From: Desulfovibrio sp. UBA2564
GTDB taxonomy: Bacteria; Desulfobacterota; Desulfovibrionia; Desulfovibrionales; Desulfovibrionaceae
Direction: 5' to 3'
DNA length: 36,767 nucleotides
Assembly: GCA_002340305.1 (NCBI GenBank)
Contig: DDLU01000235.1
Span: forward strand, 1 to 36,767
Shown one piece after another: positions 1 through 8,056 of the stretch; the first letter of the stretch is position 1; the number at the start of each line of letters is the position of its first letter. The notes below the pieces were generated by a model. It was not told the origin of the DNA. It saw only the letters and a list, made by a program, of their open reading frames with translations, and ran no database searches. The translations under genes were made by a program, and so were the position numbers.

Positions 1-150
1 CTTGTTTTGCAGAAAGAGCACGCTGAGTGGTCCGGCAATGGAAGAATGCTGACGACTGCGTGTATGGTGAAAAGAGGTGGACCGCGTAAAATTGAAAGTG
101 ATATTTGTATTCAGGCTTTGCGCGCAAATTTTGCGGGGTATAGACTGTAA
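1..150 (+). CDS. Possible C-terminal end of an upstream gene (partial)
   Basis: Frame 1 is open from the window edge to a TAA at 148-150 (49 codons), while the other two plus frames hit stops within about 50 bases. The translation is polar and Arg/Lys rich with no membrane segment and I do not recognise it. It ends 27 nt before the next ATG on the same strand, which fits an operon. A 49-codon open stretch can occur by chance, so this is tentative. Confidence 0.35.
   Translation, partial: LVLQKEHAEWSGNGRMLTTACMVKRGGPRKIESDICIQALRANFAGYRL
116..144 (+). promoter_or_regulatory. Weak sigma-70-like promoter candidate
   Basis: A TATAGA -10-like box (139-144) lies 34 nt before the ATG at 178, with a poor -35 candidate CTTTGC at 116-121 (17 nt spacer). 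It would lie inside the possible upstream coding tail, so either this promoter or that coding tail may be false. Confidence 0.25.
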
Positions 151-177
151 CTAATACTGAAACCATAGGAGGTCATT

Positions 178-432
178 ATGGCTCTTGGAAGAATAGTAAT
201 TTTTGCGGCTGGTGCCACTGCCGGAGTTCTGGCTGGATATGCTTTGAAGTCTGAAAAGGTCCGTCCCGCAGCAGTTTGCGCTGCTAAAGCCGGATTGAAG
301 GCCAAAGACTGGACCGTAAAGCAGTACGAAGGAATCAAGGAAGACGTGCAGTCATTGGTCGATCAGGCCCGTGAAAAGGGTGGCGCACTTGTTTCCAAGG
401 AAACTGAAGAAACTGCGGAGGAAACAGCATGA
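178..432 (+). CDS. Small membrane-anchored protein, DUF6110/DUF1490-like
   Basis: This 84-residue protein has an N-terminal hydrophobic segment at about residues 5-22, rich in Ala and Gly. An amphipathic, highly charged helical region follows to the end, finishing in an acidic Glu/Thr tail. A strong Shine-Dalgarno (AGGAGG, 167-172) sets the ATG. The stretch at about residues 38-65 (AKAGLKAKDW followed by a Glu/Asp-rich helix) resembles, from memory, the conserved part of DUF6110 and DUF1490 proteins. Those are encoded next to heavy-metal P1B-ATPases and include the mycobacterial metallochaperone PacL1. No ATPase is visible here. The stop overlaps the start of the next mini-gene (ATGA), so the two are translationally coupled. 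The function is not proven, and a generic YtxH-like membrane protein is the alternative. Confidence 0.7.
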   Translation: MALGRIVIFAAGATAGVLAGYALKSEKVRPAAVCAAKAGLKAKDWTVKQYEGIKEDVQSLVDQAREKGGALVSKETEETAEETA

Positions 433-587
433 GTACTTTAGCCAGACTTGCTCTCTTCGGAGCAATCGGAACGCTGCTGTTTTTGCCTTTGGTAGCTAAG
501 CGCAAACACCGCCACCGTCATCGCCATGGCGGTCCGTCTCTTGTTCGCGTCGGTGCTGGCGGCGGAGGCAAGAAAGGGCGCAGATAA
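429..587 (+). CDS. 52-residue membrane peptide with His/Arg-rich tail
   Basis: This mini-gene starts at an ATG that overlaps the stop of the 84-residue gene by 4 nt (ATGA) and ends at TAA 585-587. Residues about 4-22 form one hydrophobic segment. A strikingly basic stretch follows (KRKHRHRHRHGG, residues 24-35) and then a Gly/Lys/Arg tail. The alternating His-Arg run could bind a metal or simply act as a basic cytoplasmic anchor. Coupling to the preceding gene and the terminator 26 nt downstream suggest that the pair works together. The family is not recognised. The gene call rests on the overlap and on the conserved-looking hydrophobic plus charged architecture. Confidence 0.6.
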   Translation: MSTLARLALFGAIGTLLFLPLVAKRKHRHRHRHGGPSLVRVGAGGGGKKGRR

Positions 588-612
588 TTTTGGGATTCTG
601 ATTATTGATTTT

Positions 613-646
613 AAGACCTGTTCATTTGTAAGGGCAGGTCTTTTCT
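613..646 (+). terminator. Rho-independent terminator
   Basis: AAGACCTG (613-620) pairs with CAGGTCTT (635-642) around a 14 nt loop, followed by TTTT and a T-rich stretch. It sits 26 nt after the 52-residue gene and closes the plus-strand pair. It has only a weak T run on the other strand, so it is a poor terminator for the converging minus-strand locus. Confidence 0.75.
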
Positions 647-783
647 TATGCTTTATTACTTACCTATACTGCAACGGATCATGTCCGCCTCCCTGCGTTT
701 AAGCCCGCGAATGGGGTAATGTTTGTGATATGACAATTCAGACAGGTTTGATCGATGATCTCTCCGGTGATGAGACAAAATAT

Positions 784-1605
784 TTAAATCAGTTTCGCTA
801 TGATTTGTTCCGGGACGGGAAATTTGAACTCTATGAATTTTTCGGTTGCGGTGGAGTCAAGGCCGCAGTGCTTTGGGCAATAATCCAGAAAATTTTTGCA
901 GCTGGCAGGTTTGATGAGGGTGCAATCAAATCCGGACTTTTTGCAGAGCAAGTGTCCGAATTCAAGGTAGCTGATTTCCTGCGGACCGGAGCAGTGAAAT
1001 ATTCCACCCCCCCCGTTTTCCATGATTCTGCAACAGGCAAGGGCAGCATCTTCAAATAGCACCGGGGCGATAGTTAAATCCCTGAACGGGGTAATATCTT
1101 CATGAGCTGCGAGCTTTTTTAGCCAGTCTGTAATGAGCGTTGTGTCGCAGGCCAAAAGTTTGGTCAGGCGTACTATGGCTGCCTGATCTGGATATTGGAG
1201 CAGGAAATTTTCCACCTCGGCTTTCTGGTGTCCGTATTCAGTCTCCGGGGAAGTTGGAGTATTTGGTTTTACGAAAGCTGTTTTACCATCGAAAACAGCA
1301 GTACTGGACGGGAAAAGAATCTTTGTTCCCTGTTCAAGCAGCTGCCGACAAAGATCGACCGTCCGTTCTACGTTGATCAGGCGTGATTCAGGATTGTCTT
1401 CACATTCTTTGTAACCTGATATCCCTGTTGCAATTATTGCCCAGTCTGTCTTGGGAATATTAATGAACTTTTGTTCATTTTTAAGGTCGAATTGAATCAG
1501 CTGCTTATCTTTTCGCGATGTCTGGGATACCTCATGCCCGGATTTGCGTGCTTGATGTGCAGCCGCATTGCCTAGTGCTCCATCCCCGATAACCAGAATT
1601 TTCAT
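784..1605 (-). CDS. RmlD-like NAD(P)-dependent sugar-nucleotide reductase/epimerase
   Basis: This 273-residue member of the extended short-chain dehydrogenase superfamily carries an N-terminal Rossmann glycine motif (GDGALG, residues 7-12). It also has a Ser-Ser-Thr strand at about 100-102 and a Tyr-x-x-x-Lys catalytic pair (Y124, K128). Length and motifs fit dTDP-4-dehydrorhamnose reductase (RmlD)-type proteins, which reduce a 4-keto nucleotide sugar. The actual substrate cannot be read from sequence. It is the last gene of the minus-strand block, 15 nt after the radical SAM gene, with an AGGA Shine-Dalgarno. No clear terminator is visible between 784 and 650. Confidence 0.85.
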   Translation of the reverse strand: MKILVIGDGALGNAAAHQARKSGHEVSQTSRKDKQLIQFDLKNEQKFINIPKTDWAIIATGISGYKECEDNPESRLINVERTVDLCRQLLEQGTKILFPSSTAVFDGKTAFVKPNTPTSPETEYGHQKAEVENFLLQYPDQAAIVRLTKLLACDTTLITDWLKKLAAHEDITPFRDLTIAPVLFEDAALACCRIMENGGGGIFHCSGPQEISYLEFGHLLCKKSGFDCTLIKPASCKNFLDYCPKHCGLDSTATEKFIEFKFPVPEQIIAKLI

Positions 1606-1620
1606 GAATTGTAGTCCTAT

Positions 1621-2688
1621 TTAGACAAAAGGAAGGTGGTCGGGATTGGCATTTAAATAATCGTGAATCAGCATGTTCTTGCCATTGGAAATACAGTGGT
1701 GGTTGCAATGTTCAGCAGGATTCATCTTGAAGAATTTGTCTCGGTTGCTGAACCAAAATTCTTTAAAGCTTACATCCTTGATGGATCCAAGCATGCCGCA
1801 ATCAAGATTGTAGGCTTTGTCCTGACAGGAATAGACCCGTTGGTCCGCACCTATCACGGGCAGAATCTGCTGATAGGGGCACCAATCGTATTTCTTTGCA
1901 AAATTTTCATCCACTTCGTGATAGGCATCGAAGACTTCGAATCCGTCCCCGTGCAGTTCGTCTTTTGCCCGCTGAGTCTGTTCTTTGATGCCGCCGAAAA
2001 CTGGTGCGTGGTAGCGGTTGTTTTCATGTCCGTCATTGCTGACCACACAGGCGGAAAATTTGATACTATCGACACCGACATCTTTGAGTTTGCGGGCCAT
2101 ATCATAAACATGATTGGCATTGTCACGACTGATTACGTAGCTGACACCCAGAAAGCATTTACCACCGAGCTTTTTGAACTTCGCAATGTTGGTCATGATT
2201 TTGGAAAACTCATCTTCAGCAACCGAGCGGAAGCGGGAATAACTGGGACCGTCCCAGCCATCCATGGAAATTCTGATCCATGTACCCATGGAAGAGAAAA
2301 CTTCTGCAACTTCACCTTGTAACAGGCCGCCGTTAGTCAGGGTGGCAATACTGACCCCGCCTTCGGCAAGGGTGCGCGCTGATGTTGCAAGCTGGGGATA
2401 GCAGAGCGGTTCCCCTCCACCGCTGAAAGTTACGGCTTTAACCTTCATCTCAATACAGTCGTTGACGATTTCACGCATTTTTGCTGCCGGGATGCGATCG
2501 GCAATGGACATATCCTGCCCTAATTGCAAACTGGGATTGCGGTAAGCGCAATAGCTGCAACTGTGGTTACAGGCATTTGTTGGCTTGATACGAATGTGTA
2601 AGGGGGCTTTCGTTTTTTGGGATTCCGGGGGCAGAGAATCAAGCTTATGCTGGTAATGGAAAATTTTCAGGTTGGTATAGAGCTGCAT
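1621..2688 (-). CDS. Radical SAM/SPASM enzyme
   Basis: This 355-residue protein has the radical SAM Cys-x3-Cys-x2-Cys cluster motif (C40, C44, C47), which holds the [4Fe-4S] cluster that cleaves S-adenosylmethionine. A GGGEP motif, which contacts SAM, lies at about residue 90. The C-terminal third has further cysteines (WCPYQQ, YSCQDKAYNLDC, EHCNHHC), as in SPASM domains that bind auxiliary Fe-S clusters. Related proteins act in sugar or peptide modification. Its place among sugar genes suggests radical dehydrogenation, epimerisation or methyl transfer on a carbohydrate precursor, which is inference. It is preceded by a GGGGGA ribosome site and lies 12 nt from the next methyltransferase gene. 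A second member of the family lies at 8057-9127. Confidence 0.88.
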   Translation of the reverse strand: MQLYTNLKIFHYQHKLDSLPPESQKTKAPLHIRIKPTNACNHSCSYCAYRNPSLQLGQDMSIADRIPAAKMREIVNDCIEMKVKAVTFSGGGEPLCYPQLATSARTLAEGGVSIATLTNGGLLQGEVAEVFSSMGTWIRISMDGWDGPSYSRFRSVAEDEFSKIMTNIAKFKKLGGKCFLGVSYVISRDNANHVYDMARKLKDVGVDSIKFSACVVSNDGHENNRYHAPVFGGIKEQTQRAKDELHGDGFEVFDAYHEVDENFAKKYDWCPYQQILPVIGADQRVYSCQDKAYNLDCGMLGSIKDVSFKEFWFSNRDKFFKMNPAEHCNHHCISNGKNMLIHDYLNANPDHLPFV

Positions 2689-2700
2689 GTCGTCCCCCGT

Positions 2701-3360
2701 TTATTCAAAATAGATAAATTCGTAGTCGCCGGAAAAATTGAATTCTCTGAAAAGCCATTCCCATTCATCTTTACTGAAAAAGGACTCGCAAGTCAGAGCC
2801 CAACACTGGAGATTAAACAATTCCTGCTCATTGCGGAAGCTTTCTACGCATAAATATTTATTGCGCCCCACGCGCTCCATTTCTGACAGTGCTTTTTTGA
2901 GGTTGAAGACCGGAAGGTTGTGCAGGGAATTGATGGAAATGACCAGATCAAATTCGCCGTCAGCAAATGGGAAAGGTTCTTCCGCCCGATGGATAAACAG
3001 GTTCTCTTTGATTTCAGCCTTTGCGTCTGTAAGGCCGTGGCGGGAGATATCAAAACCATGCACCTCCATACCCAGCTTATGCAGTTCATAAAGCAGGAAA
3101 GCCTTACCGCATCCCACATCAAGAACGCGTGCTCCTTTCTGCAATCCATAGGTTTTGATTAATTTTTCAGCCACAGGAGCCCAATAACCATCTATGTAGC
3201 GGTAGCATCCGTAACCGAAACGGCGGTCCCCGTCCCAGTAATCAAATTCATATTCTCTGGCCTTGAGCATACACTGCACTTTATCATCAATCATGCGTGG
3301 CAGATATTCGCGCTTTGTGGAGGTATGCAGCGGGGTAATGATGTTGAGTAGATTTCCCAT
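2701..3360 (-). CDS. Class I SAM-dependent methyltransferase
   Basis: This 219-residue protein has the SAM-binding motif I VLDVGCGKAF at about residues 79-88, followed by the acidic end of strand 2 (GFDIS). Motif II (FDLVISINSLHNL) comes later. The fold is of the Methyltransf_11/25 type, acting on a small or sugar substrate that is unknown. It has a good Shine-Dalgarno (AAGGA) before the ATG and sits between the radical SAM gene and the degenerate methyltransferase-like gene, all cotranscribed. Confidence 0.85.
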   Translation of the reverse strand: MGNLLNIITPLHTSTKREYLPRMIDDKVQCMLKAREYEFDYWDGDRRFGYGCYRYIDGYWAPVAEKLIKTYGLQKGARVLDVGCGKAFLLYELHKLGMEVHGFDISRHGLTDAKAEIKENLFIHRAEEPFPFADGEFDLVISINSLHNLPVFNLKKALSEMERVGRNKYLCVESFRNEQELFNLQCWALTCESFFSKDEWEWLFREFNFSGDYEFIYFE

Positions 3361-3371
3361 GGGTGATCCTT

Positions 3372-3977
3372 TTAGCAGGCCAGAATGATATTTATATTTG
3401 CCGGGGTAAGTACTGGATGCGGCTGCCCTTTGCCGAATTCAAAGACATGGTTGAAATGTTCTTTCGCTATCTTTTTTATAAAGATGAATTTTAGTTCATT
3501 TTTAATTCCTACGACAAACGATCCGCCTTCTTTCAGCATGGCTGCACTGTCTGCGATGAAATATTCCCACTCTGCTTCGATAATCGAATCAGCTGCGTCA
3601 AAGCGAACAATGCCGTCAAATTCATTTCTAGTTGAGCGCAGGATTTCATCATGGTTTTCAAAGAGAATCTTTTCATCAGGCCAGGCCTTGCGGATTTCAT
3701 CCAATGGATCGAGCTGATTAAGGATTGCAACCGTTGGACCCGTTTCGTAAGCAACGGTCCAACCACCCAGTCCCTCCAGATGATCATAAACCATTACCAG
3801 GTCCCTTCTGCCAATCATCTTACCGGCAAATTTGAACCAAGAAACCTGTTCCATTAAACCATATGGGGCTGCTGCAAATGCTTGCGCCAGTTTTGGAGTC
3901 AGCGGACTGTGGTCATCACCAAATTCATCGATCATTTCGGCCCAGCATTTTTCCGGATTTACTGTAGAATTTGTCAT
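3372..3977 (-). CDS. Degenerate methyltransferase-like protein
   Basis: This 201-residue protein has the strand order of a class I methyltransferase, but where motif I should be it reads LVMVYDHLEGLGGWT, without the normal G-x-G-x-G. Its C-terminal end (KEHFNHVFEF ... NIILAC) and the segment before the motif I position (WFKFAGKMIG) line up by eye with the adjacent intact methyltransferase at 3986-4597 (EDHFKNVFIF ... LFAVGC; YSFAAQMTA). I read it as a diverged tandem copy that probably no longer binds SAM normally. It may serve as a partner subunit. It is 8 nt downstream of its putative parent copy. Confidence 0.7.
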   Translation of the reverse strand: MTNSTVNPEKCWAEMIDEFGDDHSPLTPKLAQAFAAAPYGLMEQVSWFKFAGKMIGRRDLVMVYDHLEGLGGWTVAYETGPTVAILNQLDPLDEIRKAWPDEKILFENHDEILRSTRNEFDGIVRFDAADSIIEAEWEYFIADSAAMLKEGGSFVVGIKNELKFIFIKKIAKEHFNHVFEFGKGQPHPVLTPANINIILAC

Positions 3978-3985
3978 GACTACTT

Positions 3986-4597
3986 CTATATTATTTTATT
4001 GCAGCCCACAGCGAATAAATAGTGGGCCATGGGTGCGTATCCGGTATGTACCATTTCGTCATTCATGGAAAATATGAAAACGTTTTTGAAATGGTCTTCC
4101 ATTGTTGATTTCAGCCGGACGGCATCAAACATATTCACATGTCCACGCATGCTTTCCGGGGAGGCATAAGGTGTGCTGGTCTCATTAGGAGTGCCGATTA
4201 CGCAAACACCGTTGTCAGTGATGTTGTCACTTACCGCTTGGAAGAATGCCGCTTCATCAGCTCCTTTGGAAATATGCTCGACCACATCAAGACTGACAAC
4301 AGCTTCAAATCTGCCTTCATCCATATGCAGGAAATTGGCATTTTTAAATCTAACCGTTTCGCTGGCAAAGTTTCGCCGGGCTGCCTCAATTGCCGGGGTG
4401 TCAAGATCGAGTCCGAGGTATGGTTTTATGCCTCCATGCAGCATTGAAGCACCGATGCCCTCGCTACAGCCCAGTTCAAGAACGCTGGCACAGTTGGCGG
4501 TCATCTGGGCCGCGAAAGAATAACGGGCCAGCACAAAGGCCAGTCGCTTGGGGTCCTTTTTGAGGTTATATGCCATGTGTGGTGAAAGTCGGATCAT
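3986..4597 (-). CDS. Class I SAM-dependent methyltransferase
   Basis: This 203-residue protein has a clear motif I (VLELGCSEGIG, about residues 39-49), an acidic strand 2 end (YLGLDLD) and motif II with VVSLDVVEHI. It is of the Methyltransf_23/25 type with unknown substrate. It lies between the degenerate methyltransferase-like gene and the transketolase genes, with short gaps consistent with one transcript. No strong Shine-Dalgarno precedes the ATG. Confidence 0.85.
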   Translation of the reverse strand: MIRLSPHMAYNLKKDPKRLAFVLARYSFAAQMTANCASVLELGCSEGIGASMLHGGIKPYLGLDLDTPAIEAARRNFASETVRFKNANFLHMDEGRFEAVVSLDVVEHISKGADEAAFFQAVSDNITDNGVCVIGTPNETSTPYASPESMRGHVNMFDAVRLKSTMEDHFKNVFIFSMNDEMVHTGYAPMAHYLFAVGCNKII

Positions 4598-4612
4598 GGT
4601 ATGCCCAATTGT

Positions 4613-5533
4613 CTAGGTAAGCAGTTTTCTTGCTTCTGTTACAATGTTCTCTGCTGTCAGCCCGTTGTGTGCAAAGTGCTGCAACTGTGAGCCGTAGTTT
4701 CCGCTGAAGGAATCCGGCAGGCCGATTCGTTTCATGCGTAGTGGATTGGGCAGACAGGCTTCAGCGAGGATTTCCGCTACTGCGCTGCCGAGACCTCCAA
4801 GGGTGGTGTTTTCTTCCACGGTGATGACTGCCCGTGTTGTACCGGCCCGTGAAATTATAGCCTCGTTGTCCAGCGGTTTGATGGTCGGCAGATGCAGGAT
4901 GGATGCTTCGATTCCAGCCTGTGCCAGAATTTCTTCAGCCTCTTTCATGATGCCCAGCATTACTCCGCAGCCTATCAGCAATACATCCTTACCATCACGG
5001 TAAGAGTAGGCTTTGCCAAGTTCGAAACTCTTTTCTTTGGTTACGATGGGATCGTAGCCTTTTGCTAAACGAATGAAAATCGGTCCTTGGTGATCAAGTG
5101 TGAGCGGCATCAGTCTATTCATTTCTTCTGCATCCGCCGGGGAAAGTATGGTCAGATTGGGGATGGTCCGCAGGATGGAAATATCTTCGGTCGCCCAGTG
5201 GGTGGGACCCAGCGGAGCATAGACCAGACCTGCTCCATTGCCGATGAAGCGTACGTTCAAATTATGCAGGCAGGCATCAAGCACCAACTGTTCGTAGCAG
5301 CGGCGGGTCAGAAAGCTCTGGATGGTGTTTACATAGACCACCTTGCCTTCGTGAGCCATCCCGCAAGCCATGCCCACGGCGTGCGCTTCGACAATACCTT
5401 CCATGAAAAAACGTTCCGGCATCTCTTCCTGAAAATGGGATAGTGTGCCAGCTCCGAGATCGGAGCCTACAAAGACAACCCGTTCATCCTTTTTCGCCAG
5501 TTGATAGACCTGTTCCAGACAAGCTTTACGCAT
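4613..5533 (-). CDS. Transketolase C-terminal subunit (divergent)
   Basis: This 306-residue protein corresponds to the pyrimidine-binding and C-terminal domains of transketolase/DXS enzymes. The conserved glutamate that activates thiamine diphosphate is E49 in FMEGIVEAHAVGMA. Ordinary family members, including the second copy at 28696-29625, have EQN here, so the EAH variant suggests an altered donor or acceptor site. Its ATG overlaps the end of the N-terminal subunit gene by 8 nt with AGGA upstream, so the two subunits are translationally coupled. It probably transfers a two-carbon ketol unit between sugar phosphates for a special sugar, given that it sits in a glycan locus. Confidence 0.9.
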   Translation of the reverse strand: MRKACLEQVYQLAKKDERVVFVGSDLGAGTLSHFQEEMPERFFMEGIVEAHAVGMACGMAHEGKVVYVNTIQSFLTRRCYEQLVLDACLHNLNVRFIGNGAGLVYAPLGPTHWATEDISILRTIPNLTILSPADAEEMNRLMPLTLDHQGPIFIRLAKGYDPIVTKEKSFELGKAYSYRDGKDVLLIGCGVMLGIMKEAEEILAQAGIEASILHLPTIKPLDNEAIISRAGTTRAVITVEENTTLGGLGSAVAEILAEACLPNPLRMKRIGLPDSFSGNYGSQLQHFAHNGLTAENIVTEARKLLT

Positions 5534-6332
5534 TGTAATCCTCGATGCTGTTGATCATCCGGGCGTGGTCTTCGGCGGACATTTTGGTTTTGTGATGCCA
5601 GTTGGGATTGCCTTCGGCAAAGGGGATGCCCTTGCCTTTGACCGTGTGGCAGATGATGGCGGATGGTTTGTCTTGCGCAAAGGGCAGTTCGGCGAAGTTT
5701 TTTTCAAGCGCGTCTACATCGTGACCGTCAACTTCACGCGTTGCAAAGCCAAAGCTTTTCCATTTAGCAGACATGGGTTCAAGTCCGGAAATCTCTTCAG
5801 TGGGACCGTAGGATTGAAGTTTGTTGTAATCAATAATGGCGGTCAGGCTTGAGAGTCTTTGGCGTGATGCACTCATGGCAGCTTCCCACACTGAACCTTC
5901 GCCGCATTCCCCGTCGCCGAGTACGGTAAAAACGCGTCTTTCAGACTTGTCGATCCTAAGAGCGGCAGCAACACCCACCGCCAGTGATAAGCCGTGCCCG
6001 AGGCTTCCGGTGGCAAATTCTACTCCCGGAGTTTTGGCTGTGGGGTGTCCGCCAACCAGTCCGTCAAAGGAACAGAAGCTGAATAACTTTTCCTCGCTGA
6101 TAAAACCTTTTTCTGCCAGCAGTACGTACAAGGCCAGACATCCGTGTCCTTTGCTTAGGATAAAACGGTCCCTTTCCGCCAGCTGCGGATTACTTGGGTC
6201 GTACTTTAAAACTGAATCATAAAGCACGCGCAGTATTTCCACCAAAGACATGGACGGGCCGATATGTCCGCGTCCGGCGTGATGAAGGACATCCACGATT
6301 TTTTTTCTGAGTTGTTTAGAGCGTTGGTCCAA
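5526..6332 (-). CDS. Transketolase N-terminal subunit
   Basis: This 268-residue thiamine-diphosphate-binding half of a split transketolase has the GDG...N motif (GDGECGEG from residue 139; N170), which holds Mg2+ and the diphosphate. Histidines in GHIG, KGHG and GHGLS are in transketolase-like positions. The start is TTG, supported by GGAG seven nt upstream. A normal transketolase is a single chain of about 650 residues, so the split form matches the two-gene type common in surface-sugar clusters. It pairs with the gene at 4613-5533. Confidence 0.9.
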   Translation of the reverse strand: MDQRSKQLRKKIVDVLHHAGRGHIGPSMSLVEILRVLYDSVLKYDPSNPQLAERDRFILSKGHGCLALYVLLAEKGFISEEKLFSFCSFDGLVGGHPTAKTPGVEFATGSLGHGLSLAVGVAAALRIDKSERRVFTVLGDGECGEGSVWEAAMSASRQRLSSLTAIIDYNKLQSYGPTEEISGLEPMSAKWKSFGFATREVDGHDVDALEKNFAELPFAQDKPSAIICHTVKGKGIPFAEGNPNWHHKTKMSAEDHARMINSIEDYNA

Positions 6333-6349
6333 AGTTTTTCTCCAATATA

Positions 6350-7378
6350 TTAGTTCCGCAAATTTAACGCGGTCAGTATATCTTTATCCTTATTAAGGAA
6401 ATTTTCAGCCTTTTCAAGTTGACGCGCACGCAGCCCAGTACGCTGCACCTCTCCTTCGGCAAATTCACGGCGTTTAATATGCTGGTTTATAAATTCATTG
6501 AGCATGATTATACACCACTTCAAGCGAAAGAGGGGCAGGTAAGTTCTGAAACGGAGCATGAAGTGCCCGTCATCTCCAAAGATACCTGCCATAGCGGAAA
6601 AGAAGGTCTGCATTTGCAGCATGTTTAAATTCATAGCCGGATGCAGCAGGAAGTCAGATGCCATTTTAACCGGGTCATCCCAGCCGAAGTATTCAAAATC
6701 AACAAAGGCAAGTCCGTTGTCAGTACGCAGGGCATTGTGAAATCCAAAGTCTGAAGGGCTGAGTGTCTTGAATTTTTGCGGGAGAACTTCTTTCCATGAT
6801 TCGCCGGGAAAATTATGTTTTGCATTGCTGATGCATTTTTCAAATTCAGAACAAAATTGACCTTCCAAAAATGAATGCATGCGCAGGTAAGGCTCGTCAT
6901 TGGCAGGCAGTGCCCGCAGCTTGTTAAGTCTTTGCCTGATGTTTTCCACCAAGGTGGCGGGTGAGAAGCAAGCCTCAGCGGCAGGGGGCAGCTTTACTGC
7001 TTGCGGCAAATTGGAAATCTTTTTGAGTTTGGCTAAAAATTTGATGACCTCGAAAATGTCCTGCTTTGAAATTTCGCTAACAGGACTTCCGGGGATGAAA
7101 GAGTAGACTGCTCCTTGAAGAGTTTCGTCAAATCCTATCGGGCGGGGAATATTTTTTATCCCCGATTCAGTCATGAAGAGCAGGGCCGACCATTCCTGCT
7201 TTAATCTACTGCGCCCGTCTGCTGTAGGCTGAATGTAGAACTTAGCTAGAAGACTCTGTCCGTAATCGCAGTCTACGCGGAACACCCGGCTGTTGCGTCC
7301 GGCGTGGATGCGTTCGGCTTTGAGCGGGCTTTCTTCGGTCAGAGTGCGGATGAGTTCTTTGGGATCAGAATCGACCAT
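6350..7378 (-). CDS. APH-family small-molecule kinase
   Basis: This protein of about 342 residues has the phosphotransferase (APH/choline kinase) fold. The catalytic loop reads SPSDFGFHN (Asp at about 210, Asn at about 215) and the metal-binding motif is DFEYFGWDDP (about 227-236). I place the start at the ATG at 7378 because GGGGA lies seven nt upstream; a TTG two codons earlier is the alternative. It overlaps the HAD gene by 14 nt. Family members phosphorylate sugars, choline, ethanolamine or antibiotics. In this context a sugar or amino-alcohol kinase is most likely. Confidence 0.8.
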   Translation of the reverse strand: MVDSDPKELIRTLTEESPLKAERIHAGRNSRVFRVDCDYGQSLLAKFYIQPTADGRSRLKQEWSALLFMTESGIKNIPRPIGFDETLQGAVYSFIPGSPVSEISKQDIFEVIKFLAKLKKISNLPQAVKLPPAAEACFSPATLVENIRQRLNKLRALPANDEPYLRMHSFLEGQFCSEFEKCISNAKHNFPGESWKEVLPQKFKTLSPSDFGFHNALRTDNGLAFVDFEYFGWDDPVKMASDFLLHPAMNLNMLQMQTFFSAMAGIFGDDGHFMLRFRTYLPLFRLKWCIIMLNEFINQHIKRREFAEGEVQRTGLRARQLEKAENFLNKDKDILTALNLRN

Positions 7379-7991
7379 CCTCAATCCCCTTGAAAAGAAA
7401 ATTACTGATTTGGGTAAAGTCTGACAGCACGGTTACATCTGGTAAATTAAGATTTCGTTCTTCTGAAAAAAGTATCTTGGTTGTTTGTGGTGGAAAATCA
7501 GGTTCGAGGTAAAGTTCCTTAAGATCATCGATAAAGAGAGAGCAGCCCAGTTCACGGATAGCTGAAATTTTTTCCATCCGGGTAGGCAGAAAGAACACAT
7601 CACCCTCACTCATGGCCAGTCCGGTAGCAGAGAAAAAATTATGTTGGCGCAAAAATTCTATTGCCGAGGCGCGTAGATCAACTTTGCTGTTTCCGTAATT
7701 TGGATAGCGGGTTTTGTGACTTACAATCTTAAATTTTATGTTCCGCTCCTTCAAACCACGCAGAAAATTCCAGACTCCCGGCATTAATTCCGCCCGATCC
7801 ACATGCGTGCCGTAAATGGCAATTTGCAATTTTTGCCACTCAATATCGCTATGCTTTGAACGCACTTTATCGCGGATTAACCTTTTGACCTTCGGCGTAT
7901 CAGCGGAAAGCAAACCTAGCTTTACTGCAATCCCATGTAAGGAATTGTCATAGCGTATGATGGTATTATCAAGGTCAATACCGACGAGCAT
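7365..7991 (-). CDS. HAD-superfamily phosphatase
   Basis: This 208-residue protein begins with the HAD motif I DLDNT (nucleophile D5, acid/base D7). It also has motif II (KIVSHKT) and the motif IV aspartate pair FIDDLKE. I chose the ATG at 7991 because AAGGG lies upstream and the HAD motif then sits at the very N-terminus; a TTG nine codons earlier (8018) has no ribosome site. It could act as the GmhB-like phosphatase that removes a phosphate before nucleotide activation, but no specific homology is claimed. It is translationally coupled to the APH-type kinase by overlap. Confidence 0.8.
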   Translation of the reverse strand: MLVGIDLDNTIIRYDNSLHGIAVKLGLLSADTPKVKRLIRDKVRSKHSDIEWQKLQIAIYGTHVDRAELMPGVWNFLRGLKERNIKFKIVSHKTRYPNYGNSKVDLRASAIEFLRQHNFFSATGLAMSEGDVFFLPTRMEKISAIRELGCSLFIDDLKELYLEPDFPPQTTKILFSEERNLNLPDVTVLSDFTQISNFLFKGIEDGRF

Positions 7992-8056
7992 AAAGCTAAC
8001 CCTTATTAAGGATTCCAAATGCGATTAACAAAAGCGCGCAGCGCATCAACTTCCTC

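Noticed and set aside
730..1059. 109-codon plus-strand open frame
   Set aside because: It lies antisense to the RmlD-like gene, has no ribosome site, and the sense frame has clear motifs.
1663..2322. 219-codon plus-strand open frame antisense to the radical SAM gene
   Set aside because: The minus frame has the conserved cysteine motifs. Long antisense frames recur throughout this window and reflect codon usage.
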